Notes: generated from the sequence alone by a model not told the origin. A stretch of DNA of 64,000 nucleotides from Kribbella flavida DSM 17836 (GCF_000024345.1 NC_013729.1:3906001-3970000); one strand, 5' to 3'; positions 32,919 through 41,835 are shown, counted from the first letter of the stretch. A program made the numbers and translations.

Positions 32919-33162
32919 CTGTCCTCCAGCTTCCTTTGTCCGGAGTAACTCCCGGCCATCGGGCCCGTCCTGGTCGGAGGCCCGGCCGCCAACGATGACA
33001 GGTCCAGGGTGCCGCGCGCATCTTGCGACACGCCTCGTTGACGCGTCAGGCCGATCGCCCCGGCGGACCGCATCCCGTCCGCCCGGCCGCCGCCCGGCTC
33101 CCACCCGACTCCGGCTCGGGGTCCGGGCGGCGGTGACGGGCCGAACCTGGCAGAGTGCCGTC

Positions 33163-33927
33163 ATGACCGTGCCGCCCGCCGCGTTCGTGAAGCAACGGTT
33201 CGACGCACCCCCGGGCTTCTTCGAGGCCGCCGGACTGCGCTGGCTCTCGGTTCCCGGCGGCGTCACGGTGGTGCAGCCGCTGGAGGTCTCCGCCACCCAC
33301 CTGGCCACGCCACGGCTGGAGACCGTGCCACCGACCGGCAGGGCCGCGGACGAGTTCGGTCGCCTGCTGGCGGTCACCCACGACGCCGGCGCCCGCTGGT
33401 ACGGCGTACCGCCGGACGGCTGGCAGACCGACGGCTACATCGGCACGATCGAGCTGCCGCACAGCCTGCGGCCGCTGGAGGCGTGGGGCGAGTTCTACGC
33501 GAACCTGCGGCTGCGGCCGTACCTGCGGTCGGCGTACGACGCGGGCACGATCGACGACCGCCGCCTGAAAGTGTTCGAGCGGCTGTGCGCCAAGCTGGAG
33601 AGCGGCGCGTACGACGACGCGTCGGAGCGGCCGAGCCGGCTCCACGGCGACCTGTGGTCCGGCAACGTGGTCTGGTGCCCCGACGGCGTCCACCTGATCG
33701 ACCCGGCGGCCCACGGCGGCCACCGCGAGACCGACCTCGCCATGCTCGGCCTGTTCGGCATGCCGCAGCTTGAGCGCGTCTTGCGCGCCTACAACGAGGT
33801 TCACCCCCTCACGGACGGCTGGCGAGAGCGCGTCGACCTCCACCGGCTCCACCCGCTGCTGACCCATGTGGTGATGTTCGGCGCCGCGTACGTACCCCGG
33901 GCGCTCGCAGTCGCCCACCACTACTAA
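33163..33927 (+). CDS. fructosamine kinase family protein
   Basis: A 254-residue kinase of the aminoglycoside phosphotransferase fold, fructosamine-3-kinase branch. The catalytic loop SRLHGDLWSGNVVWC contains the conserved Asp, and VHLIDPAAHGGHRETDLAML contains the metal-binding DFG-equivalent Asp and the family motif. The N-terminal ATP lobe is reduced but has FVKQRF with the lysine. Family members phosphorylate sugar adducts on amines (deglycation) or ribulosamines. ATG at 33163; no good ribosome binding site. The 30-residue tail after the ELP motif ends just before the GH20 gene. Confidence 0.85.
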   Translation: MTVPPAAFVKQRFDAPPGFFEAAGLRWLSVPGGVTVVQPLEVSATHLATPRLETVPPTGRAADEFGRLLAVTHDAGARWYGVPPDGWQTDGYIGTIELPHSLRPLEAWGEFYANLRLRPYLRSAYDAGTIDDRRLKVFERLCAKLESGAYDDASERPSRLHGDLWSGNVVWCPDGVHLIDPAAHGGHRETDLAMLGLFGMPQLERVLRAYNEVHPLTDGWRERVDLHRLHPLLTHVVMFGAAYVPRALAVAHHY

Positions 33928-33984
33928 TGCAGAGTGCTGTCTGAAATCTTGACTCGGACAGTGAGCACGCGAACACTTCCGGTC

Positions 33985-35610
33985 ATGACACGACTCGCCC
34001 GCCCCCGTCGTCAGGTCATCCTGGCCGGTCTTGCCGCAGCCGCCCTGCTGGCGACTCCATTCACCGCCCCGAGCTCGGCATCAGCCCTGCCCACCGTCAG
34101 CCAGCAGGCAGGAGCGCCCTCTGCTCCCGCTCTGATTCCAAAGCCCGCCACTCAGCACGCTCTGCCGGGTCAGACCTTCGCACTGCAGCCCTGGAGCGTT
34201 GTCGGCCTCGAGTCGAGCGCCGCCGAGAGCCGAGCAGCCAAGAAGATCGCCGACGGCCTCACCACTCAGCTACGCCGTTCCACCGGCTACCGATTGCCGG
34301 TCCTGCCCGCATTGCCCGGGCTGACCGACGTGAAGCTCTCCACCAACGGCCCAGCCTCACTGGGGGCCGAGGGCTACCGGCTGCGCGCCGACCGCTCGGT
34401 CCTGAGCGTGGTGGCGGCGACTCCTGAGGGTCTCTACCGGGGCGTGACCACCCTGCGCCAGCTCCTGCCCGCCAAGGCCGACGCGAAGACCCGGCAGGCC
34501 GGCCCCTGGCGGATCAGCGGCACGTCGATCGCCGACTCGCCCCGCTACAGCTACCGCGGAGCGATGCTCGACGTGTCCCGGCATTTCTTCTCCGTGGCGG
34601 AGGTGAAGCGCTACATCGACCTCGCCTCGCTCTACAAGCTGAACAAGCTCCACCTGCACCTGTCGGACGACCAGGGCTGGCGGATCCAGGTGGACAGCTG
34701 GCCCCGGCTCACGACGTACGGCGGTAGCCTGGAGGTCGGTGGCACACCCGGCGGCTCCTACAGCAAGGCGGAGTACGCCAGCCTGGTCCAGTACGCCGCC
34801 GACCACTACATGACCGTCATCCCCGAGATCGACACCCCTGGCCACACCAACGCGGCCCTAGCCTCGTACGCCGAACTGAACTGCGACGGCGTCGCTCCCC
34901 CGCTCTACACCGGGACCAGTGTCGGCTTCAGCTCGCTGTGCGTCGGCAAGGACCTCACCTACGACTTCCTGGGCGACGTGTTCCGCGAGGTGGCCGAGCA
35001 GAACCCCGGTGACGTGCTGCACCTCGGCGGTGACGAGGCGCACTCGACCCCGCACTCGGACTACCTCACGTTCGTGCCGAAGGCGGCGGCGCTGGTCACC
35101 CAGCAGGGCAAGCGGGTGATGGGCTGGCAGGAGATCGCCGAGACACCGCTCCCGGCCGGCAGCATCGCGCAGTACTGGGGCACCGACGACGCCCGCTCGC
35201 GGGAACTCGCCCGCAAGGCCGCGGCCCAGGGCGCCCAGGTCGTGCTGTCCCCGGCGAACCGGGCGTACCTGGACATGAAGTACGACGCCAGTACGCCGTA
35301 CGGGCTGTCCTGGGCCGGGCTGGTCAGCGTGCAGAAGTCGTACGAGTGGAACCCGTCGACGCTGATCCCCAACCTGCCGGAGAGCGCGATCGCCGGCGTC
35401 GAGGCGCCGATCTGGACCGAGACGCTGGACGACCTGGACAAGCTCGAGTACATGGCGTTCCCCCGGCTGCCGGGCATCGCCGAACTCGGCTGGTCGCCGG
35501 CCTCCGCGCTGGACTGGACCAGCTACAAGGACCGCCTGGCAGGTCAGGGCTCGCGGTGGGACACCCTCAGCGTGAACTTCTTCCGGGCGCCGGAGATCGC
35601 CTGGCGCTGA
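33985..35610 (+). CDS. secreted beta-N-acetylhexosaminidase (GH20)
   Basis: A 541-residue glycoside hydrolase family 20 enzyme that removes terminal N-acetylglucosamine or galactosamine from chitin oligosaccharides and glycans. Signal peptide with core QVILAGLAAAALLATPF and a cut near ASA. Residues about 45-165 form the GH20b domain, and the TIM barrel follows (RYSYRGAMLDVSRHFFSV). The catalytic Asp-Glu pair is D350-E351 in LHLGGDEAHS. HLHLSDDQGWR and the Trp positions of the substrate pocket are present. The start is uncertain: GTG at 33961 is also in frame. Confidence 0.92.
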   Translation: MTRLARPRRQVILAGLAAAALLATPFTAPSSASALPTVSQQAGAPSAPALIPKPATQHALPGQTFALQPWSVVGLESSAAESRAAKKIADGLTTQLRRSTGYRLPVLPALPGLTDVKLSTNGPASLGAEGYRLRADRSVLSVVAATPEGLYRGVTTLRQLLPAKADAKTRQAGPWRISGTSIADSPRYSYRGAMLDVSRHFFSVAEVKRYIDLASLYKLNKLHLHLSDDQGWRIQVDSWPRLTTYGGSLEVGGTPGGSYSKAEYASLVQYAADHYMTVIPEIDTPGHTNAALASYAELNCDGVAPPLYTGTSVGFSSLCVGKDLTYDFLGDVFREVAEQNPGDVLHLGGDEAHSTPHSDYLTFVPKAAALVTQQGKRVMGWQEIAETPLPAGSIAQYWGTDDARSRELARKAAAQGAQVVLSPANRAYLDMKYDASTPYGLSWAGLVSVQKSYEWNPSTLIPNLPESAIAGVEAPIWTETLDDLDKLEYMAFPRLPGIAELGWSPASALDWTSYKDRLAGQGSRWDTLSVNFFRAPEIAWR

Positions 35611-35634
35611 CCTCACCTGACAGGCCGCAGGATC

Positions 35635-35667
35635 AGGCCCCGGACGCGTCTCCGCGTTCCGGGGCCT
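35635..35667. terminator. bidirectional terminator hairpin
   Basis: AGGCCCCGGACGCG, loop TCTC, and CGCGTTCCGGGGCCT pair over 14 bp with one bulged base. It touches the emfourin-like gene stop and follows the GH20 stop by 25 bp. Confidence 0.65.
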
Positions 35668-35944
35668 ACTCCTGCGTCAGCACCCGGTCCAGCAGCCAGG
35701 CCGCGTCCTGGTCGAGGTCCTGCTCGGCGACCGTCAACTCGGTTGGCTCGGCCTCGGCGTGCTCACGCAGCTCCAGCCGGTACACGTACCGGTCGGGCTG
35801 GGGACGTCCGGTGCCTGGCGGCCGGCCGGCCAGCCGCGCCGCGACCTGCTCCAGCCGGACGGCGTCGGGCTCGGCCGTGGTGTCGAGCTCGCCGGCGGCC
35901 AGGATGCCGGCGAAACCACCGCTGCGACTGACTTTGAGAAACAC
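35666..35944 (-). CDS. protealysin inhibitor emfourin-like protein
   Basis: A 92-residue small protein that begins VFLKVSRSGGFAGI, the signature opening of the emfourin family, which blocks M4 metalloproteases (protealysin-like) by inserting this strand into the active site. The rest alternates strands and helices (YVYRLELREH) and ends LLDRVLTQE. No signal peptide, in agreement with a cytoplasmic inhibitor of a protealysin-like protease. I chose the GTG at 35944 because GGGGAG lies 6 nt upstream. No M4 protease gene is adjacent; the preceding hexosaminidase gene is convergent and unrelated. Confidence 0.75.
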   Translation of the reverse strand: MFLKVSRSGGFAGILAAGELDTTAEPDAVRLEQVAARLAGRPPGTGRPQPDRYVYRLELREHAEAEPTELTVAEQDLDQDAAWLLDRVLTQE

Positions 35945-36282
35945 CGAACACTCCCCGGGTGGACGTCTGCCCAAACCTTGACCGGTCCGGCCGGTCCTGT
36001 CCAGGTCTGCGCGACACGCCGAAGAAAACAACGGCGTCCCGGCCGCCATCACCCGGCGTACAGGCGGCCGGACCGTCGCCGGCCGGGGACCGGAAACGCG
36101 CACGGAAACGGGTCGAGGCACGAATCAGCAGGTCGCCGGGGGCTTCGTCGGCCGCACGGCCCCGCGACGATCCGGCAACGAGCCGTCACAGCGCCGTCAG
36201 GGTCCGGTCACGCAGTGTGGCAGGCGGCAACTTTACGCGACACGTGTTCCTGGTCACCCCTTCCCCAGGGCCCCGAATCGGC
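35945..36282. other. non-coding region upstream of the cold-shock gene
   Basis: About 340 bp without a convincing gene. Base composition is somewhat less GC-biased than in the coding DNA around it. It should contain the promoter of the emfourin-like gene on the minus strand and upstream elements for the cold-shock gene; I found no clear repeat or RNA gene. Confidence 0.4.
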
Positions 36283-36427
36283 TACAGTTGTCGCGTTGCA
36301 GTTTTGGACTCCCATTGACTTTCGCTGTGCTGCATGGCCGGTTTTGTCGTCTGGGGCCTTTCGGCGACACGTGGCTCATGAGGTGTGGGTCGCGGTTTGT
36401 TACAAGCCATCAAGGAGATAGACACAA
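36283..36427 (+). promoter_or_regulatory. cold-shock gene promoter -10 and long 5' leader
   Basis: TACAGT at 36283-36288 is a plausible -10, giving a leader of about 133 nt before the ATG at 36428. The leader is T-rich (TTGCAGTTTTGGACTCCC, GGTTTTGTCG) compared with the surroundings and ends with AAGGAG at 36412-36417. Long structured leaders control cspA-type mRNAs in other bacteria. The -35 is not clear. Confidence 0.5.
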
Positions 36428-36631
36428 ATGGCTGTCGGTACTGTCAAGTGGTTCAACGCTGACAAGGGCTTCGGCTTCATCACCCCGGATGACGGTGGCG
36501 CGGACGTGTTCGCGCACTACTCGGCCATCCAGACCTCGGGCTTCCGCTCGCTGGACGAGAACCAGCGCGTCGAGTTCGAGATCACCCAGGGCCAGAAGGG
36601 CCTGCAGGCGGAGAACATCCGCCCGATCTGA
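36428..36631 (+). CDS. cold-shock protein (CspA family)
   Basis: A 67-residue single CSD domain. RNP1 motif KGFGFI and RNP2 motif DVFAHYSAI are both intact, as is the opening [11 protein letters not shown]. It binds single-stranded nucleic acid and acts as an RNA chaperone in the cytoplasm; several copies exist in most actinobacteria, many of them constitutive. AAGGAG ribosome binding site and a long leader upstream, a strong terminator 33 bp downstream, so it is transcribed alone. Confidence 0.97.
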   Translation: MAVGTVKWFNADKGFGFITPDDGGADVFAHYSAIQTSGFRSLDENQRVEFEITQGQKGLQAENIRPI

Positions 36632-36663
36632 TCCGTCAGGGTCAGACCCTTCTCGTACTGACG

Positions 36664-36697
36664 GAAGGGCCGCACACCAGCCGGTGTGCGGCCCTTC
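36664..36697 (+). terminator. intrinsic terminator of the cold-shock gene
   Basis: GAAGGGCCGCACACC, loop AGCC, GGTGTGCGGCCCTTC: a perfect 15-bp stem followed by TG and C-rich DNA. Confidence 0.85.
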
Positions 36698-36783
36698 TGC
36701 CGTCCCGGCCCGGCCGGTGCGGCGCGGTTTCCCCGGCGCTCCGGATGGGGTACCTATGGAGCAGCCGCAGTCCGAGGAGACCG

Positions 36784-37296
36784 ATGACCCAGCAGAACCG
36801 CCCTGACACCGCCACCGGGAACTACTCCCGGGACCACGAGGACGAGGGCGAACGCCTCGACCGGCACTGGAACGAACTGCTCCAGGAGCTGCGGCTGGCC
36901 CAGACCGGCACCCAGATCCTGTTCGCGTTCCTGCTCAGCATCGCCTTCCAGCCGCGGTTCCAGGACGCCGACGAGTTCACCCACGACGTCTTCGCCGGCA
37001 CGCTGCTCGCCTGCGCCCTGGCCGTCTGCCTGTTCCTCGCGCCGGTGTCGTTCCACCGGATGGTCTTCCAGCAACGGCTGCGCGACCGGCTGGTGCCGAT
37101 GGCCCACCACCTGGCCAGCGCGGGCATGGCGTTCCTCATCCTGTCCATGTGCGGCGGTGTGCTGCTCGCGCTCGACGTGGTGCTGGACCGGGCGACCGCG
37201 ATCGTCGCCGTCGCGATCGTGCTCGGGCTGTTCGTCCTGTTCTGGTACGCGCTGCCGGTCTACGTCCGCCGGTCTAGGCGCGAAGACGAGGAATGA
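36784..37296 (+). CDS. DUF6328-type small membrane protein
   Basis: A 170-residue membrane protein. After an acidic N-terminus (DHEDEGERLDRHWNELLQELRL) come four helices: TGTQILFAFLLSIAF, VFAGTLLACALAVCLFLAPV, HHLASAGMAFLILSMCGGVLLAL and AIVAVAIVLGLFVLFWYAL. This order, with the LRLAQTGTQILFAFLL signature, agrees with the actinobacterial DUF6328 family. Function unknown. AGGAG lies 6 nt before the ATG. The last 23 nt overlap the convergent F420-type oxidoreductase gene. Confidence 0.82.
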   Translation: MTQQNRPDTATGNYSRDHEDEGERLDRHWNELLQELRLAQTGTQILFAFLLSIAFQPRFQDADEFTHDVFAGTLLACALAVCLFLAPVSFHRMVFQQRLRDRLVPMAHHLASAGMAFLILSMCGGVLLALDVVLDRATAIVAVAIVLGLFVLFWYALPVYVRRSRREDEE

Positions 37297-38131
37297 CCTC
37301 GCTCGCCACCTTCTCCAGCACCGCCTCGCTGCCCGCGTAGACGCCGTCGGCGCGGGGCCAGTGGGTGATGACGTCGGTGAAGCCGAGCTCCGCGGCCCGG
37401 CCGGCCGCGTCCTCGAAGGCGTCGGCGCTGCTCAGCGCGTACCGGTGCGAGTCGAGCGACAGGTAGCGGTCGAAGGGCCGGCCCGCCAGGACGTCGTCCA
37501 GCCGCCGGCTGAGCTCGGCGACCGAGGCGAACCAGGTCTCGTGGTCGTCGGACTTGCGGCCGGTGGTCACCCATCCGGCGCCGTACCGGGTCACCAGGCG
37601 CAGGGAGCGCGGTCCGTTCGCGGCCATCACGAACGGGACGCGCGGTTGCTGGACGCAACCAGGCAGGGTGCGGCCGTTGCGGGTCCGGAAGTACTCGCCG
37701 TCGAAGTCGACGCGGTCGGTGGTCAGCAGCCGGTCGAGCAGCTCGGTGAACTCGGCCAGCCGGTCGACCTTCTGCCGCGGGGTGAGCTCGGGACCGCCGA
37801 GAATGGTCGAGTCGATGCCGCCGCCGGAGCCGATGCCGCACACGAACCGCCCGTCCGACACGTCGTCCAGGGCGAGGATGTCCCGGGTCAGCGTCAGCGG
37901 GTGGCGGAAGTTGGGCGAGGTGACGAACGTGCCGAGCCTCACCCGGGAGGTGACCAGCGCCGCCGCGGTGAGCGTGGGCACCGTGCCGTACCAGGGTGAG
38001 TCCTGCAGGCCGCTCCAGGTGAGATGGTCGTAGGTCCAGACGTGGTCGAAGCCGAGCTGCTCGGCGCCGCGCCATCTCGGCGCCGCCTCGGACCAGCGGT
38101 ACTCCGGCAGGATCGTGATTCCGAAACGCAT
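37274..38131 (-). CDS. LLM class F420-dependent oxidoreductase
   Basis: A 285-residue luciferase-like TIM-barrel protein. MRFGITILPEYRWSEAAPRWRGAEQLGFDHVW is the typical start; GTFVTSPNFRHPLTLTRDILALD and GRFVCGIGSGGG are the cofactor-loop signatures, and the F420-type bulge follows. It probably uses coenzyme F420 (or FMN) to reduce an unknown organic substrate. ATG at 38129-38131 without a strong ribosome binding site. Faces the BCCT transporter gene across 141 bp. Confidence 0.9.
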   Translation of the reverse strand: MRFGITILPEYRWSEAAPRWRGAEQLGFDHVWTYDHLTWSGLQDSPWYGTVPTLTAAALVTSRVRLGTFVTSPNFRHPLTLTRDILALDDVSDGRFVCGIGSGGGIDSTILGGPELTPRQKVDRLAEFTELLDRLLTTDRVDFDGEYFRTRNGRTLPGCVQQPRVPFVMAANGPRSLRLVTRYGAGWVTTGRKSDDHETWFASVAELSRRLDDVLAGRPFDRYLSLDSHRYALSSADAFEDAAGRAAELGFTDVITHWPRADGVYAGSEAVLEKVASEVIPRLRA

Positions 38132-38272
38132 GCACGGCACAGTAGCCGGTCCGGCAGTGCTGTGGCGCCGACCACACGATAGTTGCATTTCGCCCCGATC
38201 TTCGGCACGGTCGTACGGCAGTCCCCCAGAACTCTGAGAAGGAGGCGCGCCGCAGCGAGGCGTGGAGCAACC

Positions 38273-40075
38273 GTGGCGATCGATTTCGACAGCCGGCACG
38301 TGTCCCCCGAGTCATCCTCGGACCACAGCAGCGAGCACCCCGCGCTCGCGACCCCGCCACCACCCGGCAGCCGAAGTCGCGGCGCGGGCCTGGACCGGGT
38401 CGTCTTCGGCGTCACCGCAGTGATCGCCCTGGCCTTCGTGGCCTGGGGATTCGCCGACGCGACCGGCCTCGGTACGGCGTCCGGCTCGGCTCTCACCTGG
38501 GTCGAGCACCACGCCGGCTGGCTGTTCGTGCTTCTCGCCTCCGGCGTCGTCGTCTACGTGATCTGGCTGGCGGCCGGCCGGTACGGACGGATCCCGCTCG
38601 GCGCGGACGACGAGCAGCCCGAGTTCCGGACGGTGTCCTGGGTGGCGATGATGTTCAGCGCCGGAATGGGCATCGGCCTGATGTTCTACGGCGTCAGCGA
38701 ACCGCTGTCCCACTTCACCGCTCCCCCGCCGGGCACCAGCCAGGCCGGCTCGTCCGCGGCGCTGCAGACCGCGATGGCGACGACGCTGTTCCACTGGACC
38801 CTGCACCCGTGGGCGATCTACGCGGTGGTCGGCATAGCGATTGCCTACGGCACCTTCCGGCGCGGCCGCTCGCAGCTGATCAGCTCGGCGTTCGCGCCGC
38901 TGCTCGGACGGCGGACCGAGGGACCGGTCGGCAAGGTGATCGACAGCCTGGCCATCTTCGCGACGCTGTTCGGCTCAGCCGCCTCGCTCGGGCTCGGCGC
39001 GCTGCAGATCGGCTCCGGCGTGCAGATCCTCGGCTGGATGGACCGGACCGGCAACGGCATCCTGGTCGGCGTGATCGCGGTACTGACCGCCGCCTTCGTC
39101 GCCTCGGCGGTGTCCGGCGTTGCCAAGGGCATCCAGTGGCTGTCGAACATCAACATGGTGCTCGCGGTCGTGCTGGCCGCCTTCGTCTTCGTGGTCGGGC
39201 CGACGGTGCTGATCCTCAACCTGGTGCCGACCGCGATCGGCGACTACTTCCGCGACCTGGCCGACATGGCCGCCCGGACCGAAGCCAGCGGCGGCGACGC
39301 GATGGCCGAGTGGCTGTCCGGCTGGACCGTCTTCTACTGGGCCTGGTGGATCTCCTGGACCCCGTTCGTCGGCATGTTCATCGCCCGGATCAGCCGCGGC
39401 CGGACCATCCGGCAGTTCGTCACCGGCGTCCTGCTGGTCCCGTCGCTGGTCAGCCTGGTCTGGTTCTGCGTCTTCGGCGGCGCAGCGATCGACACCCAGC
39501 GCAACGGGGTGGACATCGCCGGGCAGTCGACCTCGGAGGGTCAGCTGTTCGGGATGCTTGAGCAGTTCCCACTCCCGTCGGTGACCACCGTGCTGGTGGT
39601 CGTGCTGGTGGCGATCTTCTTCGTCTCCGGCGCGGACGCCGCGTCGATCGTGATGGGCACGCTGTCCGAGCGCGGCGCGATCGAACCGAGGAAGCCGCTG
39701 GTGATCTTCTGGGGCGTGCTGACCGGTGCCGTCGCGGCGGTGATGCTGCTGGTCGGTGGAGGCGGTTCGGAGGCGCTGCAGGGACTGCAGAACCTGACGA
39801 TCGTCGCGGCGCTGCCGTTCGCGCTGGTGATGGTCGGGCTGGCGGTCGCGCTGGCCAAGGACCTGCGCACCGACCCGCTGATGCTGCGCCGGGAGATCGG
39901 CACCGAGGCGGTCGAGGCGGCGGTGATCGAGGGCGTGACCGCGCACGGCGACGACTTCTCCCTGGTGGTCACCGGCGCCACGGACGACGCCGCCGGCACT
40001 CGGATTCCCGAGCCGCCGCAGCCGCGCGGTCAGGTCCCGCCGCCGCGCCCGCAGCCGCCCGCCGAGGACCGCTGA
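38273..40075 (+). CDS. BCCT family transporter (betaine/choline/carnitine type)
   Basis: A 600-residue transporter with 12 helices. The glycine-rich helix GMGIGLMFYGVSEPL, the tryptophan prism segment YWAWWISWTPFVGMFIARISRGRTIRQF and the ISAPRAGG-equivalent loop identify the BCCT family of compatible-solute carriers such as BetP. Long charged N-terminal (about 40 residues, Ser/Glu-rich) and C-terminal (about 60, Pro/Arg-rich, ending in PPPRPQPPAEDR) tails resemble osmoregulated members, where the C-tail senses K+. GTG start with GGAG 5 nt upstream. Probable role: sodium-coupled glycine betaine uptake. Confidence 0.93.
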   Translation: MAIDFDSRHVSPESSSDHSSEHPALATPPPPGSRSRGAGLDRVVFGVTAVIALAFVAWGFADATGLGTASGSALTWVEHHAGWLFVLLASGVVVYVIWLAAGRYGRIPLGADDEQPEFRTVSWVAMMFSAGMGIGLMFYGVSEPLSHFTAPPPGTSQAGSSAALQTAMATTLFHWTLHPWAIYAVVGIAIAYGTFRRGRSQLISSAFAPLLGRRTEGPVGKVIDSLAIFATLFGSAASLGLGALQIGSGVQILGWMDRTGNGILVGVIAVLTAAFVASAVSGVAKGIQWLSNINMVLAVVLAAFVFVVGPTVLILNLVPTAIGDYFRDLADMAARTEASGGDAMAEWLSGWTVFYWAWWISWTPFVGMFIARISRGRTIRQFVTGVLLVPSLVSLVWFCVFGGAAIDTQRNGVDIAGQSTSEGQLFGMLEQFPLPSVTTVLVVVLVAIFFVSGADAASIVMGTLSERGAIEPRKPLVIFWGVLTGAVAAVMLLVGGGGSEALQGLQNLTIVAALPFALVMVGLAVALAKDLRTDPLMLRREIGTEAVEAAVIEGVTAHGDDFSLVVTGATDDAAGTRIPEPPQPRGQVPPPRPQPPAEDR

Positions 40076-40104
40076 GCCGGCGGCGCGCGTACGCCGTACT
40101 CGCC

Positions 40105-40146
40105 CGTTCGAGGAGATGTCCCCGGCGTTCGAGGAGATATCCCCGG
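40105..40146. repeat. 21-bp tandem repeat (two copies)
   Basis: CGTTCGAGGAGATGTCCCCGG at 40105-40125 is repeated immediately at 40126-40146 with a single G-to-A change, which creates GATATC. Non-coding, directly after the BCCT stop. Confidence 0.8.
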
Positions 40147-40153
40147 GAAGGGC

Positions 40154-40185
40154 GGGTTCTACCTCCGCATGCGGGGGCAGAACCC
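40154..40185. terminator. bidirectional terminator hairpin
   Basis: GGGTTCT...AGAACCC outer stem with an inner stem around CCGCATGCGG; lies between the convergent BCCT (stop 40075) and SMP-30 (stop 40207) genes. Confidence 0.65.
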
Positions 40186-40206
40186 ACTACTTGGCGGGTT
40201 GTCCCC

Positions 40207-41193
40207 TCAAGTGGTGACGGGTGGGGTGGGGAAGGTGGCGAGACGGGTGGTGCCGATGCTGCTGAGCCAGACCTTGCCGTCGCGTTCGCGGACGCCGGTC
40301 GGCATGTGGAAGTCGGGATGGGTGCCGCGCAGGTCGTGCACCAGGCGGCCGGCGTCGTCGTACGCCTGGATCTCGATCACGTCGGCCGCCTTCGGTTTGA
40401 CCGCCTCCGGCAGGGCCCAGATCGCCTTGCGCAGGATCGGCGGCTTCGGCAGCAGCCGGTCGAGCAGGGCGTTGCGCGGTGAACCGATCGCGACCCAGAT
40501 CAGGCCGTCCGAGCCGCGGGCGATGTTGTCCGGCAGCCCCGGGATCGCCACCACCAGCTCGGGCTCTGCGCCGGGGCTGGTGAGGTCCAGCTTGTAGAGC
40601 CCGTAGCCGCCGGTCTCGGCGAAGAACAGCGTCTGCTGGTCGCCGCTCAGCGCCACGCCGTTCGGGAAGGCGCGCCCGGACACGAGCCGGGTCACCTCGC
40701 CGTCCGGGGTGAGCCGGTAGAGGCTGCCGGTGCAGGAGTGCTCCAGCAGGTCGGCCATCCACTCGTCGATGCCGAACCGGGTCGAGGAGTCGGTGAAGTA
40801 GATCGTGCCGTCGTCGGTGACGTCGGCGTTGTTGCAGAACCGCATCGGCCGGCCGTCGACCTCGCCGAGCAAGGTGGCGATCCGGCCGTCGCGGTCGAGC
40901 GTGAGCAGGCCGCGGTTGGCGTCGCAGACCAGCACCTTGCCGTCCGCGAGCCACTCCAGCCCGAGCGGCCGGCCGCCGGTGTCGGCAAGCGTGCTGATCG
41001 TCCGGCCGTCGGCGCTCACCCGCAGGATGCGGCCGTCGAGCAGACCGGTCAGCACGCTGCCGTCCTCGTCGATCAGCGTGTCCTCGGGTCCCGCGCCGGG
41101 CAGCGCGACCGTCTGGACGTCGAGGTGCCGCGGCTGCCGGGCCGGCGGCGCGGGCGGAGGGGTCCAGCGGACCGGATCGATGCTCGATTTCAT
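40207..41193 (-). CDS. SMP-30/gluconolactonase/strictosidine synthase-like protein
   Basis: A 328-residue six-bladed beta-propeller. GPEDTLIDEDGSVLTGL, the CNNADVTDDGTIYFTDSS segment and FPNGVALSGDQQTLFFAETGGYGLYKL are typical of the strictosidine-synthase-like branch of the SMP-30 superfamily, whose members hydrolyse lactones or other esters with a bound calcium. No signal peptide. The ATG at 41191-41193 comes 9 nt after the stop of the F420-reductase-like gene, so both form an operon. Confidence 0.9.
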   Translation of the reverse strand: MKSSIDPVRWTPPPAPPARQPRHLDVQTVALPGAGPEDTLIDEDGSVLTGLLDGRILRVSADGRTISTLADTGGRPLGLEWLADGKVLVCDANRGLLTLDRDGRIATLLGEVDGRPMRFCNNADVTDDGTIYFTDSSTRFGIDEWMADLLEHSCTGSLYRLTPDGEVTRLVSGRAFPNGVALSGDQQTLFFAETGGYGLYKLDLTSPGAEPELVVAIPGLPDNIARGSDGLIWVAIGSPRNALLDRLLPKPPILRKAIWALPEAVKPKAADVIEIQAYDDAGRLVHDLRGTHPDFHMPTGVRERDGKVWLSSIGTTRLATFPTPPVTT

Positions 41194-41202
41194 GCCCTGA
41201 GC

Positions 41203-41835
41203 CTAGAAGGCGTTCTCCAGCGGCGGGAACAGCGCGCGCGTGTCTGCCCCGGCGAACCAGACGCCGATCGCGAACGCCGCTGTTGCCTCCAGCAACCGGG
41301 CACGTGCCAACCCACCCGCCTTCACCGGCTCGCACCCCAGGTCACGGGCCAGTACGGCGACCTGCTCGACCGCGACGTCGTCGTCGCCACACAGCGGCAC
41401 GCCGAGTGGGCGGCCGTCGAAGTCGTGCGGCGCCGACCGCCAGACGCTGTCGGCCGCGAGGTTGAACGCCTTCACCACCCGGGCGCCCACGGCGTACTCG
41501 CTGATCGTCTCGGCCATCGCGTCAACGGTCATCGCCACGCCGCGGTGCAGCACCGCGTTCGTGCAGTCGACCAGCACCCGGCCGCGCAGACTGCCGTCGG
41601 CAGCACCCACGACTCGCAGCGTTTCGAGCGCCGCACCGGCCGGTACGGCGAGCAGCGTCAGCGCGCCGAATCTCGTTGCTTCCTGCAACGTCCCTGCTGC
41701 CGCCCCGATCCGTTCCGCCAGCTCCGCCGCGCGCCGCGGCGCCCGGCCGCCGATGACGATCTCGTGCCCGGCCCTCGCCCACTGCCCACCCAGCGCCTCG
41801 GCCATCCGGCCGTTGCCCAGAATTCCGATCCGCAT
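41203..41835 (-). CDS. NADPH-dependent F420 reductase-like protein
   Basis: A 210-residue Rossmann protein of the F420-NADP oxidoreductase (NPD) family. MRIGILGNGRMAEALGGQW is the dinucleotide site, GGRAPRR after strand 2 suggests NADP preference, and LVDCTNAVLHRG plus VVKAFN match the family. It could pass hydride between NADPH and F420 or may reduce another substrate, since actinobacteria carry several paralogues. ATG at 41833-41835 with GGGAG upstream. Divergent from the HxlR regulator with a palindrome in between. Confidence 0.88.
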   Translation of the reverse strand: MRIGILGNGRMAEALGGQWARAGHEIVIGGRAPRRAAELAERIGAAAGTLQEATRFGALTLLAVPAGAALETLRVVGAADGSLRGRVLVDCTNAVLHRGVAMTVDAMAETISEYAVGARVVKAFNLAADSVWRSAPHDFDGRPLGVPLCGDDDVAVEQVAVLARDLGCEPVKAGGLARARLLEATAAFAIGVWFAGADTRALFPPLENAF

